DNA of 64,000 nucleotides from Fasciola hepatica (taxonomy: Eukaryota > Platyhelminthes > Trematoda > Plagiorchiida > Fasciolidae), in assembly GCA_948099385.1 (NCBI GenBank), contig CANUEZ040000159.1, positions 7,086,501 through 7,150,500 of the forward strand. The letters are read 5' to 3'. The stretch's first letter is position 1. Each line of letters starts with the position of its first letter. The notes beneath the pieces were generated by a model that saw nothing but the letters and a program-made list of their open reading frames with translations, searched no databases and was not told the origin of the DNA. Positions 50,970 through 63,813 of the stretch are shown one piece after another. The translations under genes were made by a program, and so were the position numbers.

Positions 50970-53378
50970 GTTCGAAGCCAGTGACGGAAGGGTGCTATAT
51001 CATGTAGTGTAGATGTTGAACAAACCGTTGAGAGCCAGCCCGGATAGCCTTGTGGTTAAGGTGTTCGATTCACAATCGTTCACCCCGGGTTCGAGTCCTC
51101 GTGGGTGCTCGATGGATGTGCACTGCTGATGATTCCCAACAAGGATGAAACAGCTGTACAGTGCTTCCATGCTTTTCAATGGTGAGTTGAGCGTTCAAGC
51201 TGCATGATGAATCATATCATATACAAATCTAATCTCCTACAACTCAATTGCAAACAGTAACCAAGCTGTGTAGGTTGTTCATAACGGAATGCCTTAGTTG
51301 TACCTGGGCTACTAAGGAGAATTGGCCCATCATAGTAGTGGATCGCTGTGTGGGAAGCGGGTTGTTACCGTTCAAAGCCAGTGACGGAAGGGTGCTATAT
51401 CGTGTAGTGTAGATATTCAACAAACCATTGAGAGCCAGCCCGGATAGCCTTGTGGTTAAGGTGTTCGATTCACAATCGTTCAATCAAACCCTTCTTAGAA
51501 TCCCCGTGGGTGCTCCATGGATGTGCACTGCTGATGATTCCCAACAAGGATGAAACAGCTGTACAGTGCTTCCATGCTTTTCAATGGTGAGTTGATCGTT
51601 CAAGCTGCATGATGAATCATATCATATACAAATCTAATCTCCTACAACTCAATTGCAAACAGTAACCAAGCTGTGTAGGTTGTTCATAACGGAATGCCTT
51701 CGTTGTATTTAGGCCATTAAGCAGAATTGGCCCATCATAGGAGTGGATCGCTGTGTGGGAAGCGGGTTGTTACCGTTCAAAGCCAGTGACGGAAGGGTGC
51801 TATATCATGTAGTGTAGATGTTCAACAAACCGTTGAGAGCCAGCCCGGATAGCCTTGTGGTTAAGGTGTTCGATTCACAATCGTTCACCCCGGATTCGAG
51901 TCCCCGTGGGTGCTCCATGGATGTGCACTGCTGATGATTCCCAACAAGGATGAAACAGCTGTACAGTGCTTCCATGCTTTTCAATGGTGAGTTGAACGTT
52001 CAAGCTGCATGATGAACCATATCATATACAAATCTAATCTCCTACAACTCAATTGCAAACAGTAACCAAGCTGTGTAGGTTGTTCATAACGGAATGCCTT
52101 CGTTGTACTTAGGCCCCTACAGAGAAGTCATCCATCATAGGAGTGGATCGCTGTGTGGGAAGCGGGTTGTTACCGTTCAAAGCCAGTGACGGAAGGGTGC
52201 TATATCATGTAGTGTAGATATTCAACAAACCATTGAAAGCCAGCCCGGATAGCCTTGTGGTTAAGGTGTTCGATTCACATGTGTTCACCCCGGGTTCGAG
52301 TCCCCGTGGGTGCTCCATGGATGTGCACTGCTGATGATTCCCAACAAGGATGAAACAGCTGTACAGTGCTTCCATGCTTTTCAATGGTGAGTTGAGCGTT
52401 CAAGCTGCATGATGAATCATATCATATACAAATCTAATCTCCTACAACTCAATTGCAAACAGTAACCAAGCTGTGTAGGTTGTTCATAACGGAATGCCTT
52501 CGTTGTACTTAGGCCCCTACAGAGAAGTCATCCATCATAGGAGTGGATCGCTGTGTGGGAAGCGGGTTGTTACCGTTCGAAGCCAGTGACGGAAGGGTGC
52601 TATATCATGTAGTGTAGATGTTCAACAAACCGTTGAGAGCCAGCCCGGATAGCCTTGTTGTTGAGGTTTTCGATTCACAAACGCTCACCCCGGGTTCGAG
52701 TCCCAGTGGGTGCTCCATGGATGTGCACTGCTGATGATTCCCAACAAGGATGAAACAGCTGTACAGTGCTTCCATGCTTTTCAATGGTGAGTTGAGCGTT
52801 CAAGCTGCATGATGAATCATATCATATACAAATCTAATCTCCTACAACTCAATTGCAAACAGTAACCAAGCTGTGTAGGTTGTTCATAACGGAATGCCAT
52901 AGTTGTACCTGGGCTATTAAGGAGAATTGGCCCATCATAGGTGTGGATCGCTGTGTGGGAAGCGGGTTGTTACCGTTCAAAGCCAGTGACGGAAGGGTGC
53001 TATATCATGTAGTGTAGATGTTCAACAAACCGTTGAGAGCCAGCCCGGATAGCCTTGTGGTTAAGGTGTTCGATTCACAATCGTTCAATCAAACCCTTCT
53101 TCGAATCCCCGTGGGTGCTCCATGGATGTGCACTGCTGATGATTCCCAACAAGGATGAAACAGCTGTACAGTGCTTCCATGCTTTTCAATGGTGAGTTGA
53201 GCGTTCAAGCTGCATGATGAATCATATCATATACAAATCTAATCTCCTACAACTCAATTGCAAACAGTAACCAAGCTGTGTAGGTTGTTCATAACGGAAT
53301 GCCTTCGTTTATTTAAGCCATTAAGCAGAATTGGCCCATCATAGGAGTGGATCGCTGTGTGGGAAGCGGGTTGTTACC
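50970..53378 (+). repeat. 6-unit higher-order repeat, copy 2 (2409 bp)
   Basis: Units 128-133 repeat 48560-50969 in order. Differences include loss of one base in the last tail cassette (CGTTTATTTAAGCC) and a different leader in the fourth unit (TAGATATTC with CCATTGAAAGCC, where copy 1 has the unusual TTTATCAAGTAG). Confidence 0.85.
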
Positions 53379-56185
53379 GTTCAAATCCAGTGACGGAAGG
53401 GTGCTATATCATGTAGTGTAGATGTTGAACAAACCGTTGAGAGCCAGCCCGGATAGCCTTGTGGTTAAGGTGTTCGATTCACAATCGTTCACCCCGGGTG
53501 CGAGTCCTTGTGCGGGCTCCATGGATGTGCACTGCTGATGATTCCCAACAAGGATGAAACAGCTGTACAGTGCTTCCATGCTTTTCAATGGTGAGTTGAG
53601 CGTTCAAGCTGCATGATGAATCATATCATATACAAATCTAATCTCCTACAACTCAATTGCAAACAGTAACCAAGCTGTGTAGGTTGTTCATAACGGAATG
53701 CCTTCGTTTATTTAGGCCATTAAGCAGAATTGGCCCATCATAGAAGTGGATCGCTGTGTGGGAAGCGGGTTGTTACCGTCCAAAGCCAGTGACGGAAGGG
53801 TGCTATATCATGTAGTGTAGATGTTCAACAAACCGTTGAGAGCCAGCCCGGATAGCCTTGTGGTTAAGGTGTTCGATTCACAATCGTTCACCCCGGGTTC
53901 GAGTCCCAGTGGGGGCTCCATGGATGTGCACTGCTGATGATTCCCAACAAGGATGAAACAGCTGTACAGTGCTTCCATGCTTTTCAATGGTGAGTTGAGC
54001 GTTCAAGCTGCATGATGAATCATATCATATACAAATCTAATCTCCTACAACTCAATTGCAAACAGTAACCAAGCTGTGTAGGTTGTTCATAACGGAATGC
54101 CTTCGTTGTACTTAGGCCCCTACAGAGAAGTCATCCATCATAGGAGTGGATCGCTGTGTGGGAAGCGGGTTGTTACCGTTCAAAGCCAGTGACGGAAGGG
54201 TGCTATATCATGTAGTGTAGATGTTCAACAAACCGTTGAGAGCCAGCCCGGATAGCCTTGTGGTTAAGGTGTTCGATTCACAATCGTTCACCCCGGATTC
54301 GAGTCCCCGTGTGTGCTCCATGGATTAGCAATGCTGATGATTCCCAACAAGGATGAAACAGCTGTACAGTGCTTCCATGCTTTTCAATGGTGAGTTGAGC
54401 GTTCAAGCTGCATGATGAATCATATCATATACAAATCCAATCTCCTACAACTCAATTGCAAACAGTAACCAAGCTGTGTAGGTTGTTCATAACGGAATGC
54501 CTTCGTTGTACCCGGGCTATTAAGGAGAATTGGCCCATCATAGGAGTGGATCGCTGTGTGGGAAGCGGGTTGTTACCGTTCAAAGCCAGTGACGGAAGGG
54601 TGCTATATCATGTAGTGTAGATATTCAACAAACCGTTGAGAGCCAGCCCGGATAGCCTTGTGGTTAAGGTGTTCGATTCACAATCGTTCAATCAAACCCT
54701 TCTTCGAATCCCCGTGGGTGCTCCATGGATGTGCACTGCTGATGATTCCCAACAAGGATGAAACAGCTGTACAGTGCTTCCATGCTTTTCAATGGTGAGT
54801 TGAGCGTTCAAGCTGCATGATGAATCATATCATATACAAATCTAATCTCCTACAACTCAATTGCAAACAGTAACCAAGCTGTGTAGGTTGTTCATAACGG
54901 AATGCCTTCGTTTATTTAGGCCATTAAGCAGAATTGGCCCATCATAGAAGTGGATCGCTGTGTGGGAAGCGGGTTGTTACCGTTCAAAGCCAGTGACGGA
55001 AGGGTGCTATATCATGTAGTGTAGATGTTCAACAAACCGTTGAGAGCCAGCCCGGATAGCCTTGTGGTTAAGGTGTTCGATTCACAATCGTTCACCCCGG
55101 GTTCGAGTCCCAGTGGGGGCTCCATGGATGTGCACTGCTGATGATTCCCAACAAGGATGAAACAGCTGTACAGTGCTTCCATGCTTTTCAATGGTGAGTT
55201 GAGCGTTCAAGCTGCATGATGAATCATATCATATACAAATCTAATCTCCTACAACTCAATTGCAAACAGTAACCAAGCTGTGTAGGTTGTTCATAACGGA
55301 ATGCCTTCGTTGTACTTAGGCCCCTACAGAGAAGTCATCCATCATAGGAGTGGATCGCTGTGTGGGAAGCGGGTTGTTACCGTTCAAAGCCAGTGACGGA
55401 AGGGTGCTATATCATGTAGTGTAGATGTTCAACAAACCGTTGAGAGCCAGCCCGGATAGCCTTGTGGTTAAGGTGTTCGATTCACAATCGTTCACCCCGG
55501 ATTCGAGTCCCCGTGTGTGCTCCATGGATTAGCAATGCTGATGATTCCCAACAAGGATGAAACAGCTGTACAGTGCTTCCATGCTTTTCAATGGTGAGTT
55601 GAGCGTTCAAGCTGCATGATGAATCATATCATATACAAATCTAATCTCCTACAACTCAATTGCAAACAGTAACCAAGCTGTGTAGGTTGTTCATAACGGA
55701 ATGCCTTCGTTGTACCCGGGCTATTAAGGAGAATTGGCCCATCATAGGAAAGGATCGCTGTGTGGGAAGCGGGTTGTTACCGTTCAAAGCCAGTGACGGA
55801 AGGGTGCTATATCATGTAGTGTAGATATTCAACAAACCGTTGAGAGCCAGCCCGGATAGCCTTGTGGTTAAGGTGTTCGATTCACAATCGTTCAATCAAA
55901 CCCTTCTTCGAATCCCCGTGGGTGCTCCATGGATGTGCACTGCTGATGATTCCCAACAAGGATGAAACAGCTGTACAGTGCTTCCATGCTTTTCAATGGT
56001 GAGTTGAGCGTTCAAGCTGCATGATGAATCATATCATATACAAATCTAATCTCCTACAACTCAATTGCAAACAGTAACCAAGCTGTGTAGGTTGTTCATA
56101 ACGGAATGCCTTCGTTTATTTAGGCCATTAAGCAGAATTGGCCCATCATAGAAGTGGATCGCTGTGTGGGAAGCGGGTTGTTACC
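53379..56185 (+). repeat. 7-unit higher-order repeat, copy 1 (2807 bp)
   Basis: Units 134-140. It opens with the rare CGGGTGCGAGTCC head and GTGCGGGCTCC junction, followed by two rounds of a 3-unit set (53778-54981 and 54982-56185): GTCCCAGTGGGGGC, CCCCGGATTCG with GGATTAGCAATG, and CAATCAAACCC units. Confidence 0.8.
54319..54379 (+). ncRNA. Hammerhead copy with disrupted inner stem I
   Basis: Unit 136 has GGATTAGCAATG before the core, so the internal loop is TTA instead of TGT and inner stem I has an A-G mismatch (GCAATG against CAGTGC). The same form is in units 55382 and 56985. Units 57789+400 (58189) and 59389 keep TTA but have GCACTG with full pairing, so the loop change came first or was partly reverted by conversion. 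Confidence 0.7.
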
Positions 56186-58588
56186 GTTCAAAGCCAGTGA
56201 CGGAAGGGTGCTATATCATGTAGTGTAGATGTTGAACAAACCGTTGAGAGCCAGCCCGGATAGCCTTGTGGTTAAGGTGTTCGATTCACAATCGTTCACC
56301 CCGGGTGCGAGTCCTTGTGCGGGCTCCATGGATGTGCACTGCTGATGATTCCCAACAAGGATGAAACAGCTGTACAGTGCTTCCATGCTTTTCAATGGTG
56401 AGTTGATCGTTCAAGCTGCATGATGAATCATATCATATACAAATCTAATCTCCTACAACTCAATTGCAAACAGTAACCAAGCTGTGTAGGTTGTTCATAA
56501 CGGAATGCCTTCGTTTATTTAGGCCATTAAGCAGAATTGGCCCATCATAGAAGTGGATCGCTGTGTGGGAAGCGGGTTGTTACCGTTCAAAGCCAGTGAC
56601 GGAAGGGTGCTATATCATGTAGTGTAGATGTTCAACAAACCGTTGAGAGCCAGCCCGGATAGCCTTGTGGTTAAGGTGTTCGATTCACAATCGTTCACCC
56701 CGGGTTCGAGTCCCAGTGGGGGCTCCATGGATGTGCACTGCTGATGATTCCCAACAAGGATGAAACAGCTGTACAGTGCTTCCATGCTTTTCAATGGTGA
56801 GTTGATCGTTCAAGCTGCATGATGAATCATATCATATACAAATCTAATCTCCTACAACTCAATTGCAAACAGTAACCAAGCTGTGTAGGTTGTTCATAAC
56901 GGAATGCCTTCGTTGTACTTAGGCCCCTACAGAGAAGTCATCCATCATAGGAGTGGATCGCTGTGTGGGAAGCGGGTTGTTACCGTTCAAAGCCAGTGAC
57001 GGTAGGGTGCTATATCATGTAGTGTAGATGTTCAACAAACCGTTGAGAGCCAGCCCGGATAGCCTTGTGGTTAAGGTGTTCGATTCACAATCGTTCACCC
57101 CGGATTCGAGTCCCCGTGTGTGCTCCATGGATTAGCAATGCTGATGATTCCCAACAAGGATGAAACAGCTGTACAGTGCTTCCATGCTTTTCAATGGTGA
57201 GTTGAGCGTTCAAGCTGCATGATGAATCATATCATATACAAATCTAATCTCCTACAACTCAATTGCAAACAGTAACCAAGCTGTGTAGGTTGTTCATAAC
57301 GGAATGCCTTCGTTGTACTTAGGCCCCTACAGAGAAGTCATCCATCATAGGAGTGGATCGCTGTGTGGGAAGCGGGTTGTTACCGTTCAAAGCCAGTGAC
57401 GGAAGGGTGCTATATCATGTAGTGTAGATGTTGAACAAACCGTTGAGAGCCAGCCCGGATAGCCTTGTGGTTAAGGTGTTCGATTCACAATCGTTCAATC
57501 AAACCCTTCTTCGAATCCCCGTGGGTGCTCCATGGATGTGCACTGCTGATGATTCCCAACAAGGATGAAACAGCTGTACAGTGCTTCCATGCTTTTCAAT
57601 GGTGAGTTGAACGTTCAAGCTGCATGATGAATCATATCATATACAAATCTAATCTCCTACAACTCAATTGCAAACAGTAACCAAGCTGTGTAGGTTGTTC
57701 ATAACGGAATGCCTTCGTTTATTTAGGCCATTAAGCAGAATTGGCCCATCATAGAAGTGGATCGCTGTGTGGGAAGCGGGTTGTTACCGTTCAAAGCCAG
57801 TGACGGAAGGGTGCTATATCATGTAGTGTAGATGTTCAACAAACCGTTGAGAGCCAGCCCGGATAGCCTTGTGGTTAAGGTGTTCGATTCACAATCGTTC
57901 ACCCCGGGTTCGAGTCCCAGTGGGGGCTCCATGGATGTGCACTGCTGATGATTCCCAACAAGGATGAAACAGCTGTACAGTGCTTCCATGCTTTTCAATG
58001 GTGAGTTGAGCGTTCAAGCTGCATGATGAATCATATCATATACAAATCTAATCTCCTACAACTCAATTGCAAACAGTAACCAAGCTGTGTAGGTTGTTCA
58101 TAACGGAATGCCTTCGTTGAATTTAGGCCATTAAGCAGAATTGGCCCATCATAGAAGTGGATCGCTGTGTGGGAAGCGGGTTGTTACCGTTCAAAGCCAG
58201 TGACGGAAGGGTGCTATATCATGTAGTGTAGATGTTCAACAAACCGTTGAGAGCCAGCCCAGATAGCCTTGTGGTTAAGGTGTTCGATTCACAATCGTTC
58301 ACCCCGGATTCGAGTCCCCGTGTGTGCTCCATGGATTAGCACTGCTGATGATTCCCAACAAGGATGAAACAGCTGTACAGTGCTTCCATGCTTTTCAATG
58401 GTGAGTTCAGCGTTCAAGCTGCATGATGAATCATATCATACACAAATCTAATCTCCTACAACTCAATTGCAAACAGTAACCAAGCTGTGTAGGTTGTTCA
58501 TAACGGAATGCCTTAGTTGTACCTGGGCTATTAAGGAGAATTGGCCCATCATAGGTGTGGATCGCTGTGTGGGAAGCGGGTTGTTACC
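56186..58588 (+). repeat. 7-unit higher-order repeat, copy 2 (partial)
   Basis: Units 141-146 follow the order of units 134-139, starting with the same rare CGGGTGCGAGTCC head. The seventh unit position (58589) no longer matches copy 1, so the second copy is truncated or replaced. Confidence 0.72.
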
Positions 58589-61461
58589 GTTCAAAGCCAG
58601 TGACGGAAGGGTGCTATATCATGTAGTGTAGATATTCAACAAACCGTTGAGAGCCAGCCCGGATAGCCTTGTGGTTAAGGTGTTCGATTCACAATCGTTC
58701 ACCCCGGGTTCGAGTCCCAGTGGGGGCTCCATGGATGTGCACTGCTGATGATTCCCAACAAGGATGAAACAGCTGTACAGTGCTTCCATGCTTTTCAATG
58801 GTGAGTTGAGCGTTCAAGCTGCATGATGAATCATATCATATACAAATCTAACCTCCTTCAACTCAATTGCAAACAGTAACCAAGCTGTGTAGGTTGTTCA
58901 TAACGGAATGCCTTCGTTGTATTTAGGCCATTAAGCAGAATTGGCCCATCATAGTAGTGGATCGCTGTGTGGGAAGCGGGTTGTTACCGTTCAAAGCCAG
59001 TGACGGAAGGGTGCTATATCATGTAGTGTAGATGTTCAACAAACCGTTGAGAGCCAGCCCGGATAGCCTTGTGGTTAAGGTGTTCGATTCACAATCGTTC
59101 ACCACGGGTTCGAGTCCCAGTGGTGTCTCCATGGATGTGCACTGCTGATGATTCCCAACAAGGATGAAACAGCTGTACAGTGCTTCCATGCTTTTCAATG
59201 GTGAGTTGAGCGTTCAAGCTGCATGATGAATCATATCATATACAAATCTAATCTCCTACAACTCAATTGCAAACAGTAACCAAGCTGTGTAGGTTGTTCA
59301 TAACGGAATGCGTTCGTTGTACTTAGGCCCCTACAGAGAAGTCATTCATCATAGGAGTGGATCGCTGTGTGGGAAGCGGGTTGTTACCGTTCAAAGCCAG
59401 TGACGGAAGGGTGCTATATCATGTAGTGTAGATGTTCAACAAACCGTTGAGAGCCAGCCCGGATAGCCTTGTGGTTAAGGTGTTCGATTCACAATCGTTC
59501 ACCCCGGATTCGAGTCCCCGTGTGTGTTCCATGGATTAGCACTGCTGATGATTCCCAACAAGGATGAAACAGCTGTACAGTGCTTCCATGCTTTTCAATG
59601 GTGAGTTGAGCGTTCAAGCTGCATGATGAATCATATCATACACAAATCTAATCTCCTACAACTCAATTGCAAACAGTAACCAAGCTGTGTAGGTTGTTCA
59701 TAACGGAATGCCTTCGTTGTACTTAGGCCATTAAGGAGAATTGGCCCACCATAGGAGTGGATCGCTGTGTGGGAAGCGGGTTGTTACCGTTCAAAGCCAG
59801 TGACGGAAGGGTGCTATATCATGTAGTGTAGATATTCAACAAACCGTTGAGAGCCAGCCCGGATAGCCTTGTGGTTAAGGTGTTCGATTCACAATCGTTC
59901 ACCCCGGGTTCGAGTCCCAATGGGGGCTCCATGGATGTGCACTGCTGATGATTCCCAACAAGGATGAAACAGCTGTACAGTGCTTCTATGCTTTTCAATG
60001 GTGAGTTGAGCGTTCAAGCTGCATGATGAATCATATCATATACAAATCTAATCTCCTACAACTCAATTGCAAACAGTAACCAAGCTGTGTAGGTTGTTCA
60101 TAACGGAATGCCTTCGTTGTATTTAGGCCATTAAGCAGAATTGGCCCATCATAGTAGTGGATCGCTGTGTGGGAAGCGGGTTGTTACCGTTCAAAGCCAG
60201 TGACGGAAGGGTGCTATATCATGTAGTGTAGATGTTCAACAAACCGTTGAGAGCCAGCCCGGATAGCCTTGTGGTTAAGGTGTTCGATTCACAATCGTTC
60301 ACCCCGGGTTCGATTCACCGTGGGTGCTCCATGGATGTTCACTGCTGATGATTCCCAACAAGGATGAAACAGCTGTACAGTGCTTCCATGCTTTTCAATG
60401 GTGAGTTGAGCGTTCAAGCTGCATGATGAATCATATCATATACAAATCTAATCTCCTACAACTCAATTGCAAACAGTAACCAAGCTGTGTAGGTTGTTCA
60501 CAAAGGAATGCCTTTGTTGTACTTAGGCCCCTACAGAGAAGTCATCCATCATAGGAGTGGATCGCTGTGTGGGAAGCGGGTTGTTACCGTTCGAAGCCAG
60601 TGACGGAAGGGTGCTATATCATGTAGTGTAGATGTTCAACAAACCGTTGAGAGCCAGCCCGGATAGCCTTGTGGTTAAGGTGTTCGATTCTTAATCTTTC
60701 AACCAAACCCTTCTTCGAATCCCCGTGGGTGCTCCATGGGTGTGCACTGCTGATGATTCCCAACAAGGATGAAACAGCTGTACAGTGCTTCCATGCTTTT
60801 CAATGGTGAGTTGAGCGTTCAAGCTGCATGATGAATCATATCATATACAAATCTAATCTCCTACAACTCAATTGCAAACAGTAACCAAGCTGTGTAGGTT
60901 GTTCATAACGGAATGCCTTCGTTGTACTTAGGCCCCTACAGAGAAGTCATCCATCATAGGAGTGGATCGCTGTGTGGGAAGCGGGTTGTTACCGTTCAAA
61001 TCCAGTGACGGAAGGGTGCTATATCATGTAGTGTAGATGTTCAACAAACCGTTGAGAGCCAGCCCGGGTAGCCTTGTGGTTAAGGTGTTCGATTCACAAT
61101 CGTTCACCCAGGGTTCGAGTCCCCGTGGGTGCTCCATGGATGTGCACTGCTGATGATTCCCAACAAGGATGAAACAGCTGTACAGTGCTTCCATGCTTTT
61201 CAATGGTGAGTTGAGCGTTCAAGCTGCATGATGAATCATATCATATACAAATCTAATCTCCTACAACTCAATTGCAAACAGTAACCAAGCTGTGTAGGTT
61301 GTTCACAACGGAATGCCTTTGTTGTACTTAGGCACCTACAGAGAAGTCATTCATCATAGGAGTGGATCGCTGTGTGGGAAGCGGGTTGTTACCGTTCGAA
61401 GCCAGTGACGGAAGGGTGCTATATCATGTAGTGTAGATGTTCAACAAACCGTTGAGAGCCA

Positions 61462-61541
61462 GCCCGGATAGCCTTGTGGTTAAGGTGTTCGATTCTTAAC
61501 CGTTCAATCAAACCCTTCTTCGAATCCCCGTGGGTGCTCCA
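61462..61541 (+). other. tRNA-like head, TTCTTAA anticodon-loop variant
   Basis: Unit 154: the anticodon loop reads TTCTTAA, placing CTT at 34-36 (61495-61497), and the anticodon stem loses a further pair (A-C). The region before the T-loop is CAATCAAACCCTTC, and the B box is TCTTCGAATCC with two mismatches. The same head is in units 61799, 62604 and 63409. It shows that the anticodon is free to drift. Confidence 0.65.
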
Positions 61542-63813
61542 TGGATGTGCACTGCTGATGATTCCCAACAAGGATGAAACAGCTGTACAGTGCTTCCATG
61601 CTTTTCAATGGTGAGTTGATCGTTCAAGCTGCATGATGAATCATATCATATACAAATCTAATCTCCTACAACTCAATTGCAAACAGTAACCAAGCTGTGT
61701 AGGTTGTTCATAACGGAATGCCTTCGTTGTACTTAGGCCCCTACAGAGAAGTAATCCATCATAGGAGTGGATCGCTGTGTGGGAAGCGGGTTGTTACCGT
61801 TCAAAGCCAGTGACGGAAGGGTGCTATATCATGTAGTGTAGATGTTCAACAAACCGTTGAGAGCCAGCCCGGATAGCCTTGTGGTTAAGGTGTTCGATTC
61901 TTAACCGTTCAATCAAACCCTTCTTCGAATCCCCGTGTGTGCTCCATGGGTGTGCACTGCTGATGATTCCCAACAAGGATGAAACAGCTGTACAGTGCTT
62001 CCATGCTTTTCAATGGTGAGTTGAGCGTTCAAGCTGCATGATGAATCATATCATATACAAATCTAATCTCCTTCAACTCAATTGCAAACAGTAACCAAGC
62101 TGTGTAGGTTGTTCATAACGGAATGCCTTCGTTGTACTTAGGCCCCTACAGAGAAGTCATCCATCATAGAAGTGGATCGCTGTGTGGGAAGCGGGTTGTT
62201 ACCGTTCAAAGCCAGTGACGGAAGGGTGCTATATCATGTAGTGTAGATATTCAACAAACCGTTGAGAGCCAGCCCGGGTAGCCTTGTGGTTAAGGTGTTC
62301 GATTCACAATCGTTCACCCAGGGTTCGAGTCCCCGTGGGTGCTCCATGGATGTGCACTGCTGATGATTCCCAACAAGGATGAAACAGCTGTACAGTGCTT
62401 CCATGCATTTTGATGGTGAGTTGAGCGTTCAAGCTGCATGATGAATCATATCATATACAAATCTAATCTCCTACAACTCAATTGCAAACAGTAACCAAGC
62501 TGTGTAGGTTGTTCACAACGGAATGCCTTTGTTGTACTTAGGCCCCTACAGAGAAGTCATTCATCATAGGAGTGGATCGCTGTGTGGGAAGCGGGTTGTT
62601 ACCGTTCGAGCCCAGTGACGGAAGGGTGCTATATCATGTAGTGTAGATGTTCAACAAACCGTTGAGAGCCAGCCCGGATAGCCTTGTGGTTAAGGTGTTC
62701 GATTCTTAACCGTTCAATCAAAACCTTCTTCGAATCCCCGTGGGTGCTCCATGGATGTGCACTGCTGATGATTCCCAACAAGGATGAAACAGCTGTACAG
62801 TGCTTCCATGCTTTTCAATGGTGAGTTGAGCGTTCAAGCTGCATGATGAATCATATCATATACAAATCTAATCTCCTACAACTCAATTGCAAACAGTAAC
62901 CAAGCTGTGTAGGTTGTTCATAACGGAATGCCTTCGTTGTACTTAGGCCCCTACAGAGAAGTCATCCATCATAGGAGTGGATCGCTGTGTGGGAAGCGGG
63001 TTGTTACCGTTCAAAGCCAGTGACGGAAGGGTGCTATATCATGTAGTGTAGATGTTCAACAAACCGTTGAGAGCCAGCCCGGATAGCCTTGTGGTTAAGG
63101 TGTTCGATTCACAATCGTTCACCCAGGGTTCGAGTCCCCGTGGGGGCTCCATGGATGTGCACTGCTGATGATTCCCAACAAGGATGAAACAGCTGTACAG
63201 TGCTTCCATGCTTTTCAATGGTGAGTTGAGCGTTCAAGCTGCATGATGAATCATATCATATACAAATCTAATCTCCTACAACTCAATTGCAAACAGTAAC
63301 CAAGCTGTGTAGGTTGTTCACAACGGAATGCCTTTGTTGTACTTAGGCCCCTACAGAGAAGTCATTCATCATAGGAGTGGATCGCTGTGTGGGAAGCGGG
63401 TTGTTACCGTTCGAAGCCAGTGACGGAAGGGTGCTATATCATGTAGTGTAGATGTTCAACAAACCGTTGAGAGCCAGCCCGGATAGCCTTGTGGTTAAGG
63501 TGTTCGATTCTTAACCGTTCAATCAAAACCTTCTTCGAATCCCCGTGGGTGCTCCATGGATGTGCACTGCTGATGATTCCCAACAAGGATGAAACAGCTG
63601 TACAGTGCTTCCATGCTTTTCAATGGTGAGTTGAGCGTTCAAGCTGCATGATGAATCATATCATATACAAATCTAATCTCCTACAACTCAATTGCAAACA
63701 GTAACCAAGCTGTGTAGGTTGTTCATAACGGAATGCCTTCGTTGTACTTAGGCCCCTACAGAGAAGTCATCCATCATAGGAGTGGATCGCTGTGTGGGAA
63801 GCGGGTTGTTACC

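Larger units (their letters stand above)
39341..60588 (+). repeat. Block 3: units with hairpin-cassette subfamily
   Basis: From the end of unit 99 onward, about 28 units have the tail segment CCCCTACAGAGAAGTCATCC replaced by an equal-length cassette ending ATTGGCCCATC or ATTGGTCCATC. The remaining units keep the older form, and the two are interleaved. Head classes are mixed. 405-bp heads here are mostly CAATCAAACCCTTCTTCG. Units 6- and 7-mer higher-order repeats dominate after 48.5 kb. Confidence 0.88.
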
